From: an uncultured Prevotella sp.
GTDB lineage: Bacteria; Bacteroidota; Bacteroidia; Bacteroidales; Bacteroidaceae
Assembly (NCBI GenBank): GCA_946415755.1
Contig: CAMKTS010000003.1
Coordinates: forward strand, 62,001 to 126,000
Direction of reading: 5' to 3'
Length of the DNA: 64,000 bases
Notes under the pieces: model-generated
The model's database searches: none
What the model saw: only the letters and a program-made list of their open reading frames with translations
What the model was told of the DNA's origin: nothing
Shown: positions 16,017-25,977 of the stretch, piece by piece
How positions within the stretch are numbered: position 1 is the stretch's first letter
How the letters are laid out: the number at the start of each line of letters is the position of its first letter
Translations under genes and position numbers: made by a program

Positions 16017-17564
16017 TCATTGCGTGGGCTTGGGGATGGTAAGCACGGCATGGAGGTCGTTGGTCCGGCTGGAAAGTGCAGCATCGCTCGCCTGGTTGGT
16101 ATCGGTGAGCATGCTCGTAAGCGAGGGCTTTAAGTATTTCATCACTATCCCTTGCAAAAGAGTGGCTTGTTCGACGAGATCCTTCTCGGCTACCTGCCCC
16201 TTCAGTTGTTGTAGGCATAGTTTCTTTACACCCTCCTCAAACTCGTCAATAACAGCCAGACTACGGGGATTTTCGTTCTCGTTGCCGCCATTGTGTATCA
16301 TATAAGCCTCAGCGAATGGTTTACTCAGGAACTCCATGAGCAACTCTGTCGTCTTCTGTGGTGTGTCAGGCAACAGATTTGACAGGCCAAGTAGCCAAAG
16401 TACGTTGCGGTAGGATTGTATTGTTGGCCAGTACTCGTTGACGTGCCATGCCAGACCGTAGGTGATGTTCGACGAGCTGCGCTTGTAGCACTCCTGCTGG
16501 ATGTCAGCGATAGAGGGTATCGACTTGATATAGCCTGTTGAGACGTTCCACTGCGTGAAGTCGCGGTTGACGGTGATGGTGCGCCACGCATTGGGATAGC
16601 TGACGGTGGCACCCGTCGATATGTCTATCAGGCTGTCGGTCTTGGCTTCTGTTGCCTTCCTGTATTGTGCGATGTCCTGCAGGTGCTGGTGACCGGTGAG
16701 CACAAGGTGAATGCCGTGCTGCATCATGCCCTCGGCCACTTTCTGGTAGTCTTTCACCACATAGGGAGACTGCACCTTGGCCTGACCGTCGTAGTGTTCC
16801 ACGGCATTGTGATGCATCATGGCTACCACCTGCTTGCCGGCAGCCCGTGCGGCATCGGCCTGCTGCCACATCCACTCCAGTGTGGCCTCGCGTATGCGCC
16901 CCGCCGTCTGGTTCTGGTTGATGGTGTCGCCACGCTCCTTATAGCGGTTCTCCTCATAGAGATTGCTATCGAGGCAAATGAGCACCAGTCCTTTGAGCGG
17001 CTCGCAGGTGAACGAGAGCGATGCCGGGTCACGAACGGTCTCAGGCCGTGCATAGCCGAAATTGGCATACAGCTGTGCAAACTGCTGGGTCGAAGTGCGC
17101 TCGGCAGGCCGCGTCTGGTCGCCCTGGTAATAGACTCCCTCGGGGTTGTCGATGTCGTGATTGCCAGGAATGACGATAGTAGTAATGCCCGCCGTGCGTA
17201 TGCGCTCCAGAAGGCTTACCACCAGTTGGTGGCTCACCAGCTCGCCGTCCTTGGTCAGGTCGCCGGGGATGAGCACCAAATCGGGCTTCTTCTCCAACAC
17301 AACGCCGATGACGTTCTCCAGTACTTCGCCGCTCTCCTCTAGTAGCTTGGGATCGACCTTGGTATAGTCCTCAAAGGCTTTGCCTTTCTGCACGAGCAGT
17401 TGCGGAGCCATCACGTGGATGTCGCTCATCACGAAGATGCTATACTCGGACTTCGGCTCTACCGGCGAGGGTCCGCTGGGATTGTCGGTGTTGTCGATGC
17501 ATGATGACAGCGACATACAGATTAGTGCAACTGCTGCAAACAACCATAGAATCTTCTTATTCAT
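16017..17564 (-). CDS. Calcineurin-like metallophosphoesterase lipoprotein
   Basis: This is a probable exported dinuclear-metal phosphoesterase. The lipobox ends LSLSSC with Cys22, followed by acidic IDNTDNP, which resembles the Bacteroidetes surface lipoprotein export signal. The catalytic motifs are in order: DIH (about residue 49), GDLTKDGE, GNHD, MHHN and GHQH. The C-terminal 200 residues after the phosphoesterase domain are family-specific and of unknown role. At 515 residues it is longer than the bare domain of about 270. The substrate is unknown; phosphomono- or diesters released outside the cell are plausible. It is the last gene of the operon, 5 bases after the metallopeptidase. Confidence 0.9.
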   Translation of the reverse strand: MNKKILWLFAAVALICMSLSSCIDNTDNPSGPSPVEPKSEYSIFVMSDIHVMAPQLLVQKGKAFEDYTKVDPKLLEESGEVLENVIGVVLEKKPDLVLIPGDLTKDGELVSHQLVVSLLERIRTAGITTIVIPGNHDIDNPEGVYYQGDQTRPAERTSTQQFAQLYANFGYARPETVRDPASLSFTCEPLKGLVLICLDSNLYEENRYKERGDTINQNQTAGRIREATLEWMWQQADAARAAGKQVVAMMHHNAVEHYDGQAKVQSPYVVKDYQKVAEGMMQHGIHLVLTGHQHLQDIAQYRKATEAKTDSLIDISTGATVSYPNAWRTITVNRDFTQWNVSTGYIKSIPSIADIQQECYKRSSSNITYGLAWHVNEYWPTIQSYRNVLWLLGLSNLLPDTPQKTTELLMEFLSKPFAEAYMIHNGGNENENPRSLAVIDEFEEGVKKLCLQQLKGQVAEKDLVEQATLLQGIVMKYLKPSLTSMLTDTNQASDAALSSRTNDLHAVLTIPKPTQ

Positions 17565-17569
17565 AATTA

Positions 17570-19135
17570 TTACTCGCTAAAGTTAGTATCTGTTTGGGGT
17601 TGTTCCTTACTCATATAATAGGTGTTTCCGTAACTGTCTTTACCTATGAAGATATCCATAGGCAGCTTCTTCAATGTGAATCCCTCGATGCCGGTAACGG
17701 CTGTGAGCTGACCTTCCTGCGTGACGGTGACGGGCTCGATGGGTGAGGGGGCTTCCATATTCTTTAGGCCTGTGACGGTCAGATTGCCGGCATTGGTCGT
17801 GGGAATGAGGTTGAAGACACCATATTCCAATATTGTCAGATTATCCATGTCATAATCATCTGTAGAGCTGGTGACATTTGTCGCGCAACTGTAGCCTGGC
17901 AGTTCCAGCAGATTGAAAGTAGAAGTAGAGCTTGCGGTTGAATTAGAAGGACATGGTATGACCAGATAGGTCATCATACCCGTCTTGTGGGCATTGATGG
18001 CCTTTATGACAAGCTGAATATCAGGATTGTCTTCACCGTAAAACTGTGAAAGGGTCTTACGGACCACCTCCATGTCGGCAGCATCCTGACTCTCGTCGTA
18101 GTTAGTAGGAACGGGTACATCCTTGAGCAGGAAGTTGATGGGTGTCAGTGTCTTCTGTTTGAAGTTGTCTATGGCTTCTGTCAGCCTGCCATCGCGCTTA
18201 GCCAGCCAGATGGCAATGCTACTCATATAACTTTCCTGATCCACGTTAGAGCCAAGGTACAGACCTTCAATCTCATGAAGTTGCTTGTAACCGAAAAGCG
18301 GGTGAAGCAGACTGCGCTCGAAGAAGTCGGCTGTTGCCTCGTCGACGTCAGTTCCTTTGATGCCGGCAGCCTCCTGTGGGTAGGTCTTCTCGTACTTGTC
18401 GGTCCAGTATTTGGCACGACTGTAGTGCTTGTCTTTCTGGCTGGGGTTTTCCCATGCCGCCTTCAGTGCCAGCAAGGCCAGTTTACGATAGGCGCGAGGC
18501 ATATAGTCGATAGGATAGTCCTGGTTGCGGTTCTCTTTTCCGGCGTCCTCACTCTTGGCGGTTTTCTTCCAGCCTTTAGCAGGAATCTGTACATATTGGT
18601 GGAATGCCTCATGATAGAAGAGTGCAACGAACTTTAACATATAATCCTTGAGGGTGATTTCCTCCCCGTACATTTTTAACATCCTTTCCTTCATTTCTTC
18701 ATAAGAGTCAATGAAGAGGATGATGGTGCAGTTCAAGCCATTGAAAGCCACGTGGCTAAAGCTGGTGGTGTTCTGGACAGCGCGCTTCACGTCTTCACTC
18801 CATTCGCTCTGAGGTATCTCTTTCTTGGTGGTGGGGTTAATCAGGTACATACGGGTTTTCTCCTGATTGACCAGCAACATATTGAAGTCGGCAGGATTAA
18901 CGTCAGCATTCCAAGCAGTCTGAACATGCGGATTGGCTATCTTGATGGCCGCCCAGAACCAGTCTGTCATCTTGTCGTAGTCGGTGCTCACCTCAGGCAG
19001 CGTATTATTGTCTGTTTGTTCCGGTTCAGCACCTGACCCGTTTGCCGGATTGTCTTCTACCGTACACGAAACCAGAGCGAGACCGCAGATCAGGATGGCG
19101 GCGAGCATCCATAATAGGTTCTTTTTCATCATCAT
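17570..19135 (-). CDS. Putative zinc metallopeptidase lipoprotein
   Basis: I do not recognise a named family, but the sequence has a clean gluzincin-like site: H175-E176-A-F-H179, with D-E266-A-T-A-D downstream as likely third zinc ligand. The lipobox LALVSC puts the lipidated Cys at 24, followed by TVEDNP. The middle of the protein is helical and rich in Lys and Tyr; the C-terminal 150 residues look like beta domains (TVTGLKN..., LTAVTGIEGFTLKKLP). It is 521 residues long. It lies in the exported-hydrolase operon between GH3 and the phosphoesterase. Peptidase activity is inferred from the motif only. Confidence 0.7.
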   Translation of the reverse strand: MMMKKNLLWMLAAILICGLALVSCTVEDNPANGSGAEPEQTDNNTLPEVSTDYDKMTDWFWAAIKIANPHVQTAWNADVNPADFNMLLVNQEKTRMYLINPTTKKEIPQSEWSEDVKRAVQNTTSFSHVAFNGLNCTIILFIDSYEEMKERMLKMYGEEITLKDYMLKFVALFYHEAFHQYVQIPAKGWKKTAKSEDAGKENRNQDYPIDYMPRAYRKLALLALKAAWENPSQKDKHYSRAKYWTDKYEKTYPQEAAGIKGTDVDEATADFFERSLLHPLFGYKQLHEIEGLYLGSNVDQESYMSSIAIWLAKRDGRLTEAIDNFKQKTLTPINFLLKDVPVPTNYDESQDAADMEVVRKTLSQFYGEDNPDIQLVIKAINAHKTGMMTYLVIPCPSNSTASSTSTFNLLELPGYSCATNVTSSTDDYDMDNLTILEYGVFNLIPTTNAGNLTVTGLKNMEAPSPIEPVTVTQEGQLTAVTGIEGFTLKKLPMDIFIGKDSYGNTYYMSKEQPQTDTNFSE

Positions 19136-19137
19136 TG

Positions 19138-19212
19138 TTTCTAAGTTAATAAATCTGTTATAGCTTTTATTATTTTATACAAATCTTTTTGTTGTTCATG
19201 ATGTAGAACCCT
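19138..19212 (-). pseudogene. Remnant of a C10 protease C-terminal tail and spacer
   Basis: The region between GH3 and the metallopeptidase matches the junction between the two C10 protease genes (23536-23600). On the minus strand it still reads K-G-F-Y-I-M-N-N-K-K-I-C-I-K-stop, against K-G-L-Y-I-I-N-N-K-K-I-F-I-K-stop in the C10 gene. The neighbouring AATAATAAAAGCTATAACAG spacer is also shared. No start codon or body remains. It marks a past C10 copy or a recombination join. Confidence 0.7.
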
Positions 19213-20412
19213 TTATTTATATTTTTGTTTCATCTTTAGAATGCGGCGGACGCTTTGGTTGATGCGGGCCTCGGTGATGGTGCCGCTTTCAACGGCTGCC
19301 ATGACGGCATCGAAAGCCTGGACGAGGTTCTGCGGACCCAACACGATGTCAACACCTGCCTGAATGCAACCAACGGCAGCCTCGGCACAAGAGTACTGTT
19401 GGGTGATGGCTCCCATCTCCATAGCATCGGTGATGATGATGTTCTGATAACCCAGTTCTCTGCGCAGCTTGTCCTGCAGGATGAGACTCGACATGGTGGC
19501 GGGAATCTCAGAGCCCGTAACGTTAGGCGTACCGATATGAGCAGTCATAATCAGCTGGCAACCCCACTTGATGCCTGCCTTGAAAGTAACCATCTCGCAG
19601 CTGGCCATCTCGTCCCATGTCTTCAGGCTCTGCGCATAGCCATAGTGGGTGTCGGCTTTGGTGTCGCCATGTCCGGGAAAGTGCTTGATACAACCCGTTA
19701 TGCCGGCATCCTTCAGTCCCTGCAGATAATTGGTTACCATCGGGGCTGCCACAGCGGGATCGTCTGAGAATGCACGGGCGCCGATGACGATATTCTCGGG
19801 GTTGGTATTCACATCGGCTACAGGGGCGAAGTCGATGTCGAAGCCGTACTTCTTCAGATACGTGCCGATGGTATTGCCGCAGTAGTAGGCATTCTTCGGG
19901 TCTCCTGTAGCACCTATCGCACCCATCGATTCGAAGGTCTCAACATTGAAGTTCTGGTTCCTGCCTATACGGGCCACGCGACCACCCTCTTCGTCGATAC
20001 ACAGTAGCGGTGAGCCTTTCAGGGCGCGTATCTGCGGGATGAACCGGGCCAGCTGTGCCTCGTCCTCGATGTTATGCGCATAAAGTATGATACCGCCAAC
20101 AGGGTATTTCTCGTTGACGCCCTTCATCGTCTCGTTAACGGCCTGCAACCTGATTTTTGTTATGTCGTCGGCACTACCATCTATGCCACTTGGCAAGTTA
20201 AAATGGATGGTAGTATCCAAACATTCGGGACGCACGTAGAACATCTGCCCCACTTTTTCGCGCAGGGTCATCTTCTGCAGCTGTTCCTCCACCAGGTCGT
20301 CAGGTGTGGGACCTACAGGATTATCGTCATTAGTACAGGCAGAAAAAACAAACAAGCCACCGATAAACAGGATAGCGGCTAAACTCCTTAGTAATTTTTG
20401 TTTCTTAATCAT
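19213..20412 (-). CDS. Glycoside hydrolase family 3 lipoprotein (NagZ-like beta-N-acetylhexosaminidase)
   Basis: This is the N-terminal GH3 TIM barrel only, as in NagZ. It has the NagZ loop KHFPGHGDT (catalytic His region), the substrate motif KGSPLLCIDEEGGRVARI and the nucleophile Asp in IITDAMEMGAI. The lipobox VFSAC gives lipidated Cys26, followed by TNDDNP. At 399 residues it has the usual size of single-domain NagZ plus leader. It should remove beta-linked GlcNAc (muropeptides, chitobiose or host glycans). The lipoprotein anchor and acidic export signal suggest the periplasm or cell surface rather than the cytosol of classical NagZ. It lies 30 bases after the upstream C10 protease in the operon. 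Confidence 0.9.
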   Translation of the reverse strand: MIKKQKLLRSLAAILFIGGLFVFSACTNDDNPVGPTPDDLVEEQLQKMTLREKVGQMFYVRPECLDTTIHFNLPSGIDGSADDITKIRLQAVNETMKGVNEKYPVGGIILYAHNIEDEAQLARFIPQIRALKGSPLLCIDEEGGRVARIGRNQNFNVETFESMGAIGATGDPKNAYYCGNTIGTYLKKYGFDIDFAPVADVNTNPENIVIGARAFSDDPAVAAPMVTNYLQGLKDAGITGCIKHFPGHGDTKADTHYGYAQSLKTWDEMASCEMVTFKAGIKWGCQLIMTAHIGTPNVTGSEIPATMSSLILQDKLRRELGYQNIIITDAMEMGAITQQYSCAEAAVGCIQAGVDIVLGPQNLVQAFDAVMAAVESGTITEARINQSVRRILKMKQKYK

Positions 20413-20442
20413 TATGTTAAAAAGTATTCAATTATATCTTCT

Positions 20443-23400
20443 TTATTTTATTATTATCTTCTTGCCATTGTTAATATAGACACCTGCTGCAGGCTTGCCA
20501 GTGATGCGACGGCCTTGCAGATCGTAGTAGCTGCCGGTATCAGTGGTTGGCATAATAGCCGTTCTGATGCCTGTCGGATCGTTGTCGTTGACAATCTTAA
20601 TCGATGTCGGCAGTCCTGTCGCATTCTCTTGAGCTACCAGACAGAAGGTGAAAGGCTTCAGTTCGTAGCTGTCATGCAGCACGAAGCTGTCGCCTTCCAG
20701 GATGTAGACATTCTTTCTGGTCTGCCGACAGTAGTTGTAAACGATACCGAGCTTTGAACCCAGCAAGAAATACGAACTCTGAAAGATAGCATCTCCCATG
20801 AATTTGACGGTACGGCCAGCCATGGCGGGGTCGACACGGACTAACGAGAACTGGCCACGTTGTACGGCCGGCTTCACATGCAGTTCGCCTATCGAAGCGC
20901 CACAGTCCTTCATCTCCTCACTTTCGATAAAGTAGTGGAAATTTGCAGAGAGATCTTCTCCTGTTACCGCATCTGTCACGAATTCATCGGTTATGATATC
21001 TGAAAAGAAAACCAGCGGGAGCCAGCAATTGGTCTCCTCAGCGGTGAAGGTATGCACGATACCCGCTGATTCTGAAGAGACATTGGGAATATTATTCTTA
21101 AAGCCCATATCATAGCGGGTGTCGAAGACGACGGGGTTCTGGGTACTGCCTTTGTCATTCAATACGATGGCATGTTCCAGTCCTTCCACTGAGGGGTTCG
21201 ACACGTAATAGATGGTGTTGGGATTCTTGTTGGGCGTGACACGCTTTACCTTGGATTGGGGAATGATGACGACTGTAGCATCCTCGGGTGCGACAATCTC
21301 TTCAGCATCGTCAAAAACGGTCTCCACACTATCTGGCGTCAAGGCGGTAGTCACAGGAACAATGGTATAGACGTCGGTGAAGTATTCGTCAAACAGGTCG
21401 TTATTATTCAGGTATCTGAACGAGAACCTGACCTTCGACCATGTTCCCATTTCTTTAAGTTTTTCCGTAAAGGTAATACTGCTGCCAGCAGGTAATTTTC
21501 TACTTCCTGTGGTGATTGGGACATTCTCGGATTCGTTCTCGACATTATAGCCAGTGATTTTGAACAAGCCACTATAGTCTTTGTCACTTTGGTTGAAGAT
21601 GGTAAAGTCGAGCTTGCCACTCGATCCCTTAATGATTTTCTTTTCGTTGTCAACCCTGTTGCCACCCAGTGTCAGCGGACCCAACGTGATGGGCGTGGCA
21701 TCTATCTTAATGCCATAGAGCCAATGGCGGTAGAACATATCAGCATAGACACCATACTGATCGTCAGGTTTCATGATGACCGTACCGTAATCTGTTTTCC
21801 GTCTGACGACCTTCACCTTTCGGGTCTCATGCGGACGGAGCAGACAGCGCTCGTAACTCCATAAAGTGGGGTCTGTTGTATAAACGAACAGATGGCCAAA
21901 ATATTCCTCATCGCTCAGATTCTCGACGGTAAAGGTGACCGTCTTGACAGTCTGTTCACCACGAAAGTCCTCATACTCATATTCCGGGTTGGACAGTTTC
22001 AGGTTGGCCTCGCCGGGAACCTCTGTCAGACGCAGCGTAGTGCCGTCGATGTTGACGTTGACATAGAAACGGTCTGACCCCCGGAGCACATCCTTGATGT
22101 CAGGCTCTTTGCCAGTATCCATCATAGCAACCAGGTGGTAATTGCCATCGGAGAGTGTGTCGGGCAGCACGCAGTTGAAACTATTGATGCAGATAATTCT
22201 CGCTGATGTCAATTCAGCATACTGCCTGCCATTCAGCATACAGTGTATCTTACCGTCTTTGAGCAGCGCATACCGGTAGGTAGGCTGCATGCTTATCGTA
22301 TGGGCCGTGGTCAGATAGCGTAAGATGCGAATCTCCGGGAAGGGCGACTTCGTGTCAGGTCGTGTCATGACCGGGTCGCAATATACATACATGCGTTCGC
22401 ACCCTTCATGGACTGTCTGAGTCTCTATTGCCGGGTCGTCCGTAGGGGGCTGGATGCCAATGATGACATCATGGAAGTCAGACCAGCAGGGGTTTACCAG
22501 ACTGCCGCCATCGCCAGAGCCTACAGGGTCAAGGGCTGGAATCTGGAAGAACCCGTCGAATTTTCCGTTCCATCCCCAGTTGAAGTGGAATTTGCCTTCT
22601 CCGTCGTAGCCGTCGCAGACAAAACTATGGCCCTCTATATTACTGTTGTAACCATTATAGATGATGGGGCGCTTGGCAGCGAGTTCCTGATAGAGCATCT
22701 CCTCCCAACCGTCAATCGTGTACTCCACCTGGCTTAGCCAACGTACATTCTTATCATAGTCGAAGTAATCACGCAGCGCTTTGTCAATAACGATGGTCAA
22801 CGCGCCAGACATATTCACACCATATTCCATCTTGACGCTCAAGCCTGCCCATCGCATCAGGTGGGCAACGGCATTGCCCTGAGCCTCGGTATAGTTGCCC
22901 TCAGTATAGGTATCGAGCATGTTTTCCCAATCAAAAGTCGTAGAAGGAGCCAGATTCCCGGTTTCTACAGTTTTTGTCGCTCCCTGCGGCCACTTCCAGT
23001 ATCTCATCACCTGTGACATGGATGTGGCCACACAGCCTGTTACGGTTTTTACATCTGTCTTAGGGTCTACGGGGCATTCCCTGTTGTAGGGTTCACGCTG
23101 CCCCCACTGGCTTTTTATCAATGGCTCAATGCGCTCCCGGGGGGCAGAGGCACGCCGGGCAGCCTGAGCCTTCCCCTCTTGTATCAGCTTGATTTGCCGG
23201 GCATAGCCTTGCAGCCATGCTTTCATGTTATTGGGCATGTCATCTTGGTCAATCGCGCCATGAAGTGAATAGCCTAACACACCGTCTGCGCTGTCATCAG
23301 CACTGACAATGACAAATCCGCCGCCCTCGGCATTGAAGGCATAGAGCTCTGAGAGCCCTGTCGCAGCCTCGCGGAGTTCGACAGCAGCACTTCTGCGCAT

Positions 23401-23535
23401 TGTCTTCCCGCTGGTCTGGCGCTGTTCGAGGAATGCCTGGGCTTTTGCCTTGGCCTGTTGCTGGGTTATGGTCGGTGCTGCCTTTGCCGCTACGGCCATC
23501 AGCGCAATGATAGTTAATAATAGCGCTTTTTTCAT
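20443..23535 (-). CDS. C10 family cysteine protease (streptopain/interpain type), 1030 aa
   Basis: This is a secreted papain-like protease. A signal peptide (MKKALLLTIIALMAVAAKA) is followed by the Spi-type propeptide (about 21-120) and the C10 catalytic domain. Catalytic Cys168 lies in TGCVATSMSQVMRYW and His303 in EGHSFVCDGYDG; HFNWGWNGKFDG provides the NWGW motif. About 650 residues of beta-sandwich-like repeats follow, ending in a sorting-tail sequence (SYYDLQGRRITGKPAAGVYI...), similar to C-terminal signals of type IX-like secreted Prevotella proteins. The first 80 residues are nearly identical to the neighbouring C10 protein, but catalytic and C-terminal parts have diverged. Relatives degrade host proteins and complement; the substrate here is unknown. 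Confidence 0.93.
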   Translation of the reverse strand: MKKALLLTIIALMAVAAKAAPTITQQQAKAKAQAFLEQRQTSGKTMRRSAAVELREAATGLSELYAFNAEGGGFVIVSADDSADGVLGYSLHGAIDQDDMPNNMKAWLQGYARQIKLIQEGKAQAARRASAPRERIEPLIKSQWGQREPYNRECPVDPKTDVKTVTGCVATSMSQVMRYWKWPQGATKTVETGNLAPSTTFDWENMLDTYTEGNYTEAQGNAVAHLMRWAGLSVKMEYGVNMSGALTIVIDKALRDYFDYDKNVRWLSQVEYTIDGWEEMLYQELAAKRPIIYNGYNSNIEGHSFVCDGYDGEGKFHFNWGWNGKFDGFFQIPALDPVGSGDGGSLVNPCWSDFHDVIIGIQPPTDDPAIETQTVHEGCERMYVYCDPVMTRPDTKSPFPEIRILRYLTTAHTISMQPTYRYALLKDGKIHCMLNGRQYAELTSARIICINSFNCVLPDTLSDGNYHLVAMMDTGKEPDIKDVLRGSDRFYVNVNIDGTTLRLTEVPGEANLKLSNPEYEYEDFRGEQTVKTVTFTVENLSDEEYFGHLFVYTTDPTLWSYERCLLRPHETRKVKVVRRKTDYGTVIMKPDDQYGVYADMFYRHWLYGIKIDATPITLGPLTLGGNRVDNEKKIIKGSSGKLDFTIFNQSDKDYSGLFKITGYNVENESENVPITTGSRKLPAGSSITFTEKLKEMGTWSKVRFSFRYLNNNDLFDEYFTDVYTIVPVTTALTPDSVETVFDDAEEIVAPEDATVVIIPQSKVKRVTPNKNPNTIYYVSNPSVEGLEHAIVLNDKGSTQNPVVFDTRYDMGFKNNIPNVSSESAGIVHTFTAEETNCWLPLVFFSDIITDEFVTDAVTGEDLSANFHYFIESEEMKDCGASIGELHVKPAVQRGQFSLVRVDPAMAGRTVKFMGDAIFQSSYFLLGSKLGIVYNYCRQTRKNVYILEGDSFVLHDSYELKPFTFCLVAQENATGLPTSIKIVNDNDPTGIRTAIMPTTDTGSYYDLQGRRITGKPAAGVYINNGKKIIIK

Positions 23536-23569
23536 TATTGTTTCTTAGTTAAATCTGTTATAGCTTTTA

Positions 23570-25936
23570 TTATTTTATGAAAATCTTTTTGTTGTTGATG
23601 ATGTAGAGTCCTTTAGCAGGCTGGCCATTGACGCGGCGACCCTGCAAATCGTAAATCTGGTTATTGCCGGACGGCTCACGATGGATTGTGCTGATGCCGG
23701 TTACTCCCGAAGGTGTCACGGTGGTGCCCTGCTTGACTGTGACATCGAGCAGGGTTGTGCCCTGAACGAACTTGCTATACGATGTTCCGATGAGGATGCG
23801 TATGTCATTCAGGTTCTCGGATGTGCCAAAGATACCATCCAGTTCGCTGGCGTCCAACTCCATGGTCTGTCCAGGAGGAATGGTATCGTAATTCGAACCC
23901 GAAATTCTGCCTGATTCGCCTACCATCGTTGACTGCAAGGAGATGGAGTATGGCTTCTTCCACGTGCGTGTGTCATCGTTCTTGATGTATATCAGCGCAT
24001 CGAGGTCGAAACGATCACGATATTCAATTTTATAGTCAACCACCTTCAGGTCGAAGAGGTGGGGATCGTTCTCGATATTGACGACCGTCTTGTCCAAGGT
24101 TACCTTGTCCGACAATCCCAGAAGGAATATTTCCATATCTCCCTTGAAGGGAACCACCATGGGATAACGCAGGGTGACGCGCTCACCCTTCTCAAGTTGC
24201 GTGGGGCGCATCATTTCACTCTTATCCACTGCAGGTACGAAGGTCGTGCCCATCGTTTTGCCTACGTTCAGCTGAGTGACTGTGCTGACCTCCTTGTCGC
24301 CCTGGTTCTCGACCACCAGTATCAGCGTGTTCTCCTCTAACGGGGTGGCAGGCGATTTCTCGAAATAGGCATTGATGATTTTCATCACCATGTTGGGATG
24401 AATGGTAACCTGCCCATCCTTCACATCCACAGTAAAGCACTCGCCGGGAGCGCCAAAGAACTCCCATGCCGCAGTGGGCTCTTGGGCATCCTTGGCTATC
24501 GGGTAGAGGGTGTGGGAGCCGTCGGTCAGCGTCAGTTTTCTTTTCGGAAAAACAAATTCTGCCAATTGGGCGTTAACGAAACTGGTTGCCGTGTCGTTCT
24601 GCGCTACGAGAGTACAGGAGCCATCAGCATTCTTGATGCCCAGTCCCATATAATATGACGCTTTCCTCAACTCAAAATCGGTATATGCCGCCACGTACAC
24701 CAATGCAGTGTCAATGGCAACAGGCTCATTATATATGATTAGTTTCCTGACCACTTCGGGCACAACAGTCTCGGTGCCGGTACTTTTCTCAATGCCGACG
24801 AGAATCTGCTGGTTGGTGGCAAAGCCGAGATTGGTATTGCCGGCAGACCCCACACTGGTGTTGTCGTCGGGATTCAGCACGTTGATGGCGAAGTAGCCGT
24901 CGTTCTTTCCGGCCCAGCCCCAGTTGACGTGAAACATATCATTACCGTCGTAGCCGTCGATGACAAATTCATGTCCGCCGCTGCTGCTCTGCCCGGCAAA
25001 GACGACAGGACGCTTCTGGTTCAACTCATTCCAGATCAGCTGGTTCCATTGTTCGATAGTATAATGGGCGCGGTCGGCACAGTAGATACCTTGCGAGTAG
25101 CCGAAATAGCGTCGAAGGGCATTGGCTATGAACTCGTGCTGCGTACCCGACGCATCGGGGGTATAGTCCATCTTGGTAGCCTGCCCGCAGTAACGCATCA
25201 ACTCGGCAACGGCCATACGCTGTTCCTCCGTACCTGGCTGTTGACTCGTGTAGTCGGGCTGCATCAGGTCCCACTTGAAGGTGGTTGCAGGCAGTTCCGG
25301 CAACGTACAAGGTTCCCCTTCCTGATAGTTGAACGTATAGGAAGGAATGGTGGTAGTGGCATCCTGGGGCCACTGGTGGTAGTACATCACTTGCGCCATC
25401 GCCGTCGCCACACAGCCCGTCGCACAACGTTTGCCCCTCCAGGTATACTTATTACCTTCGTAGAGGGGAGTCATCAGGTCGTATGGTTCCACCTGATACC
25501 AAGTGGTCTTGAGCAAGGGCTGAACAGGTGCCAACGAACTCGTGGCTGTCTGCTGTGGAGCGGTGTATGTTTTGCTCAGATGGGCTATCTCATCGGCATA
25601 GCCCTGAAGCCACGAACGCATGTTGTCGGGCATGTCGTCGGCATCAATACTTCCCGTCAGGCTATATCCAAGCACAGGCAGTGTACGGTCGTCGCCACTG
25701 ACAATGACAAATCCGCCGCCCTCGGCATTAAATGCATAGAGCCCTGAGAGACCTGTCGCAGCCTCGCGGAGTTCGACAGCAGCACTTCTGCGCATAGTAT
25801 TCCCAAAGGCCTGGCGCTGTTCGAGGAATGCCTGGGCTTTAGCCTTGGCCTGTTGCTGAGTGATGGTCGGTGCTGCCTTTGCCGTTACGGCCATCAGCGC
25901 AATGATAGTTAATAATAGCGTTTTTTTCATCATCAT
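23570..25936 (-). CDS. C10 family cysteine protease (streptopain/interpain type), 788 aa
   Basis: This is a paralogue of the next gene, with an almost identical signal peptide and propeptide. Catalytic Cys175 lies in ATGCVATAMAQVMYY, His322 in GGHEFVIDGYDG, and FHVNWGWAGKNDG supplies the NWGW motif. The C-terminal 450 residues hold beta-rich domains and a sorting tail (YDLQGRRVNGQPAKGLYII...). It is about 240 residues shorter than its partner because of fewer C-terminal domains. The 34-base spacer to the next C10 gene resembles spacers elsewhere in the operon. The propeptide probably keeps the enzyme inactive until cleavage. There are two upstream Met codons; the first (25936) is used here. 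Confidence 0.93.
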   Translation of the reverse strand: MMMKKTLLLTIIALMAVTAKAAPTITQQQAKAKAQAFLEQRQAFGNTMRRSAAVELREAATGLSGLYAFNAEGGGFVIVSGDDRTLPVLGYSLTGSIDADDMPDNMRSWLQGYADEIAHLSKTYTAPQQTATSSLAPVQPLLKTTWYQVEPYDLMTPLYEGNKYTWRGKRCATGCVATAMAQVMYYHQWPQDATTTIPSYTFNYQEGEPCTLPELPATTFKWDLMQPDYTSQQPGTEEQRMAVAELMRYCGQATKMDYTPDASGTQHEFIANALRRYFGYSQGIYCADRAHYTIEQWNQLIWNELNQKRPVVFAGQSSSGGHEFVIDGYDGNDMFHVNWGWAGKNDGYFAINVLNPDDNTSVGSAGNTNLGFATNQQILVGIEKSTGTETVVPEVVRKLIIYNEPVAIDTALVYVAAYTDFELRKASYYMGLGIKNADGSCTLVAQNDTATSFVNAQLAEFVFPKRKLTLTDGSHTLYPIAKDAQEPTAAWEFFGAPGECFTVDVKDGQVTIHPNMVMKIINAYFEKSPATPLEENTLILVVENQGDKEVSTVTQLNVGKTMGTTFVPAVDKSEMMRPTQLEKGERVTLRYPMVVPFKGDMEIFLLGLSDKVTLDKTVVNIENDPHLFDLKVVDYKIEYRDRFDLDALIYIKNDDTRTWKKPYSISLQSTMVGESGRISGSNYDTIPPGQTMELDASELDGIFGTSENLNDIRILIGTSYSKFVQGTTLLDVTVKQGTTVTPSGVTGISTIHREPSGNNQIYDLQGRRVNGQPAKGLYIINNKKIFIK

Positions 25937-25977
25937 TTCTGAGTTAAGATTGTTGTGACTTTTATTGATTCATGTCA

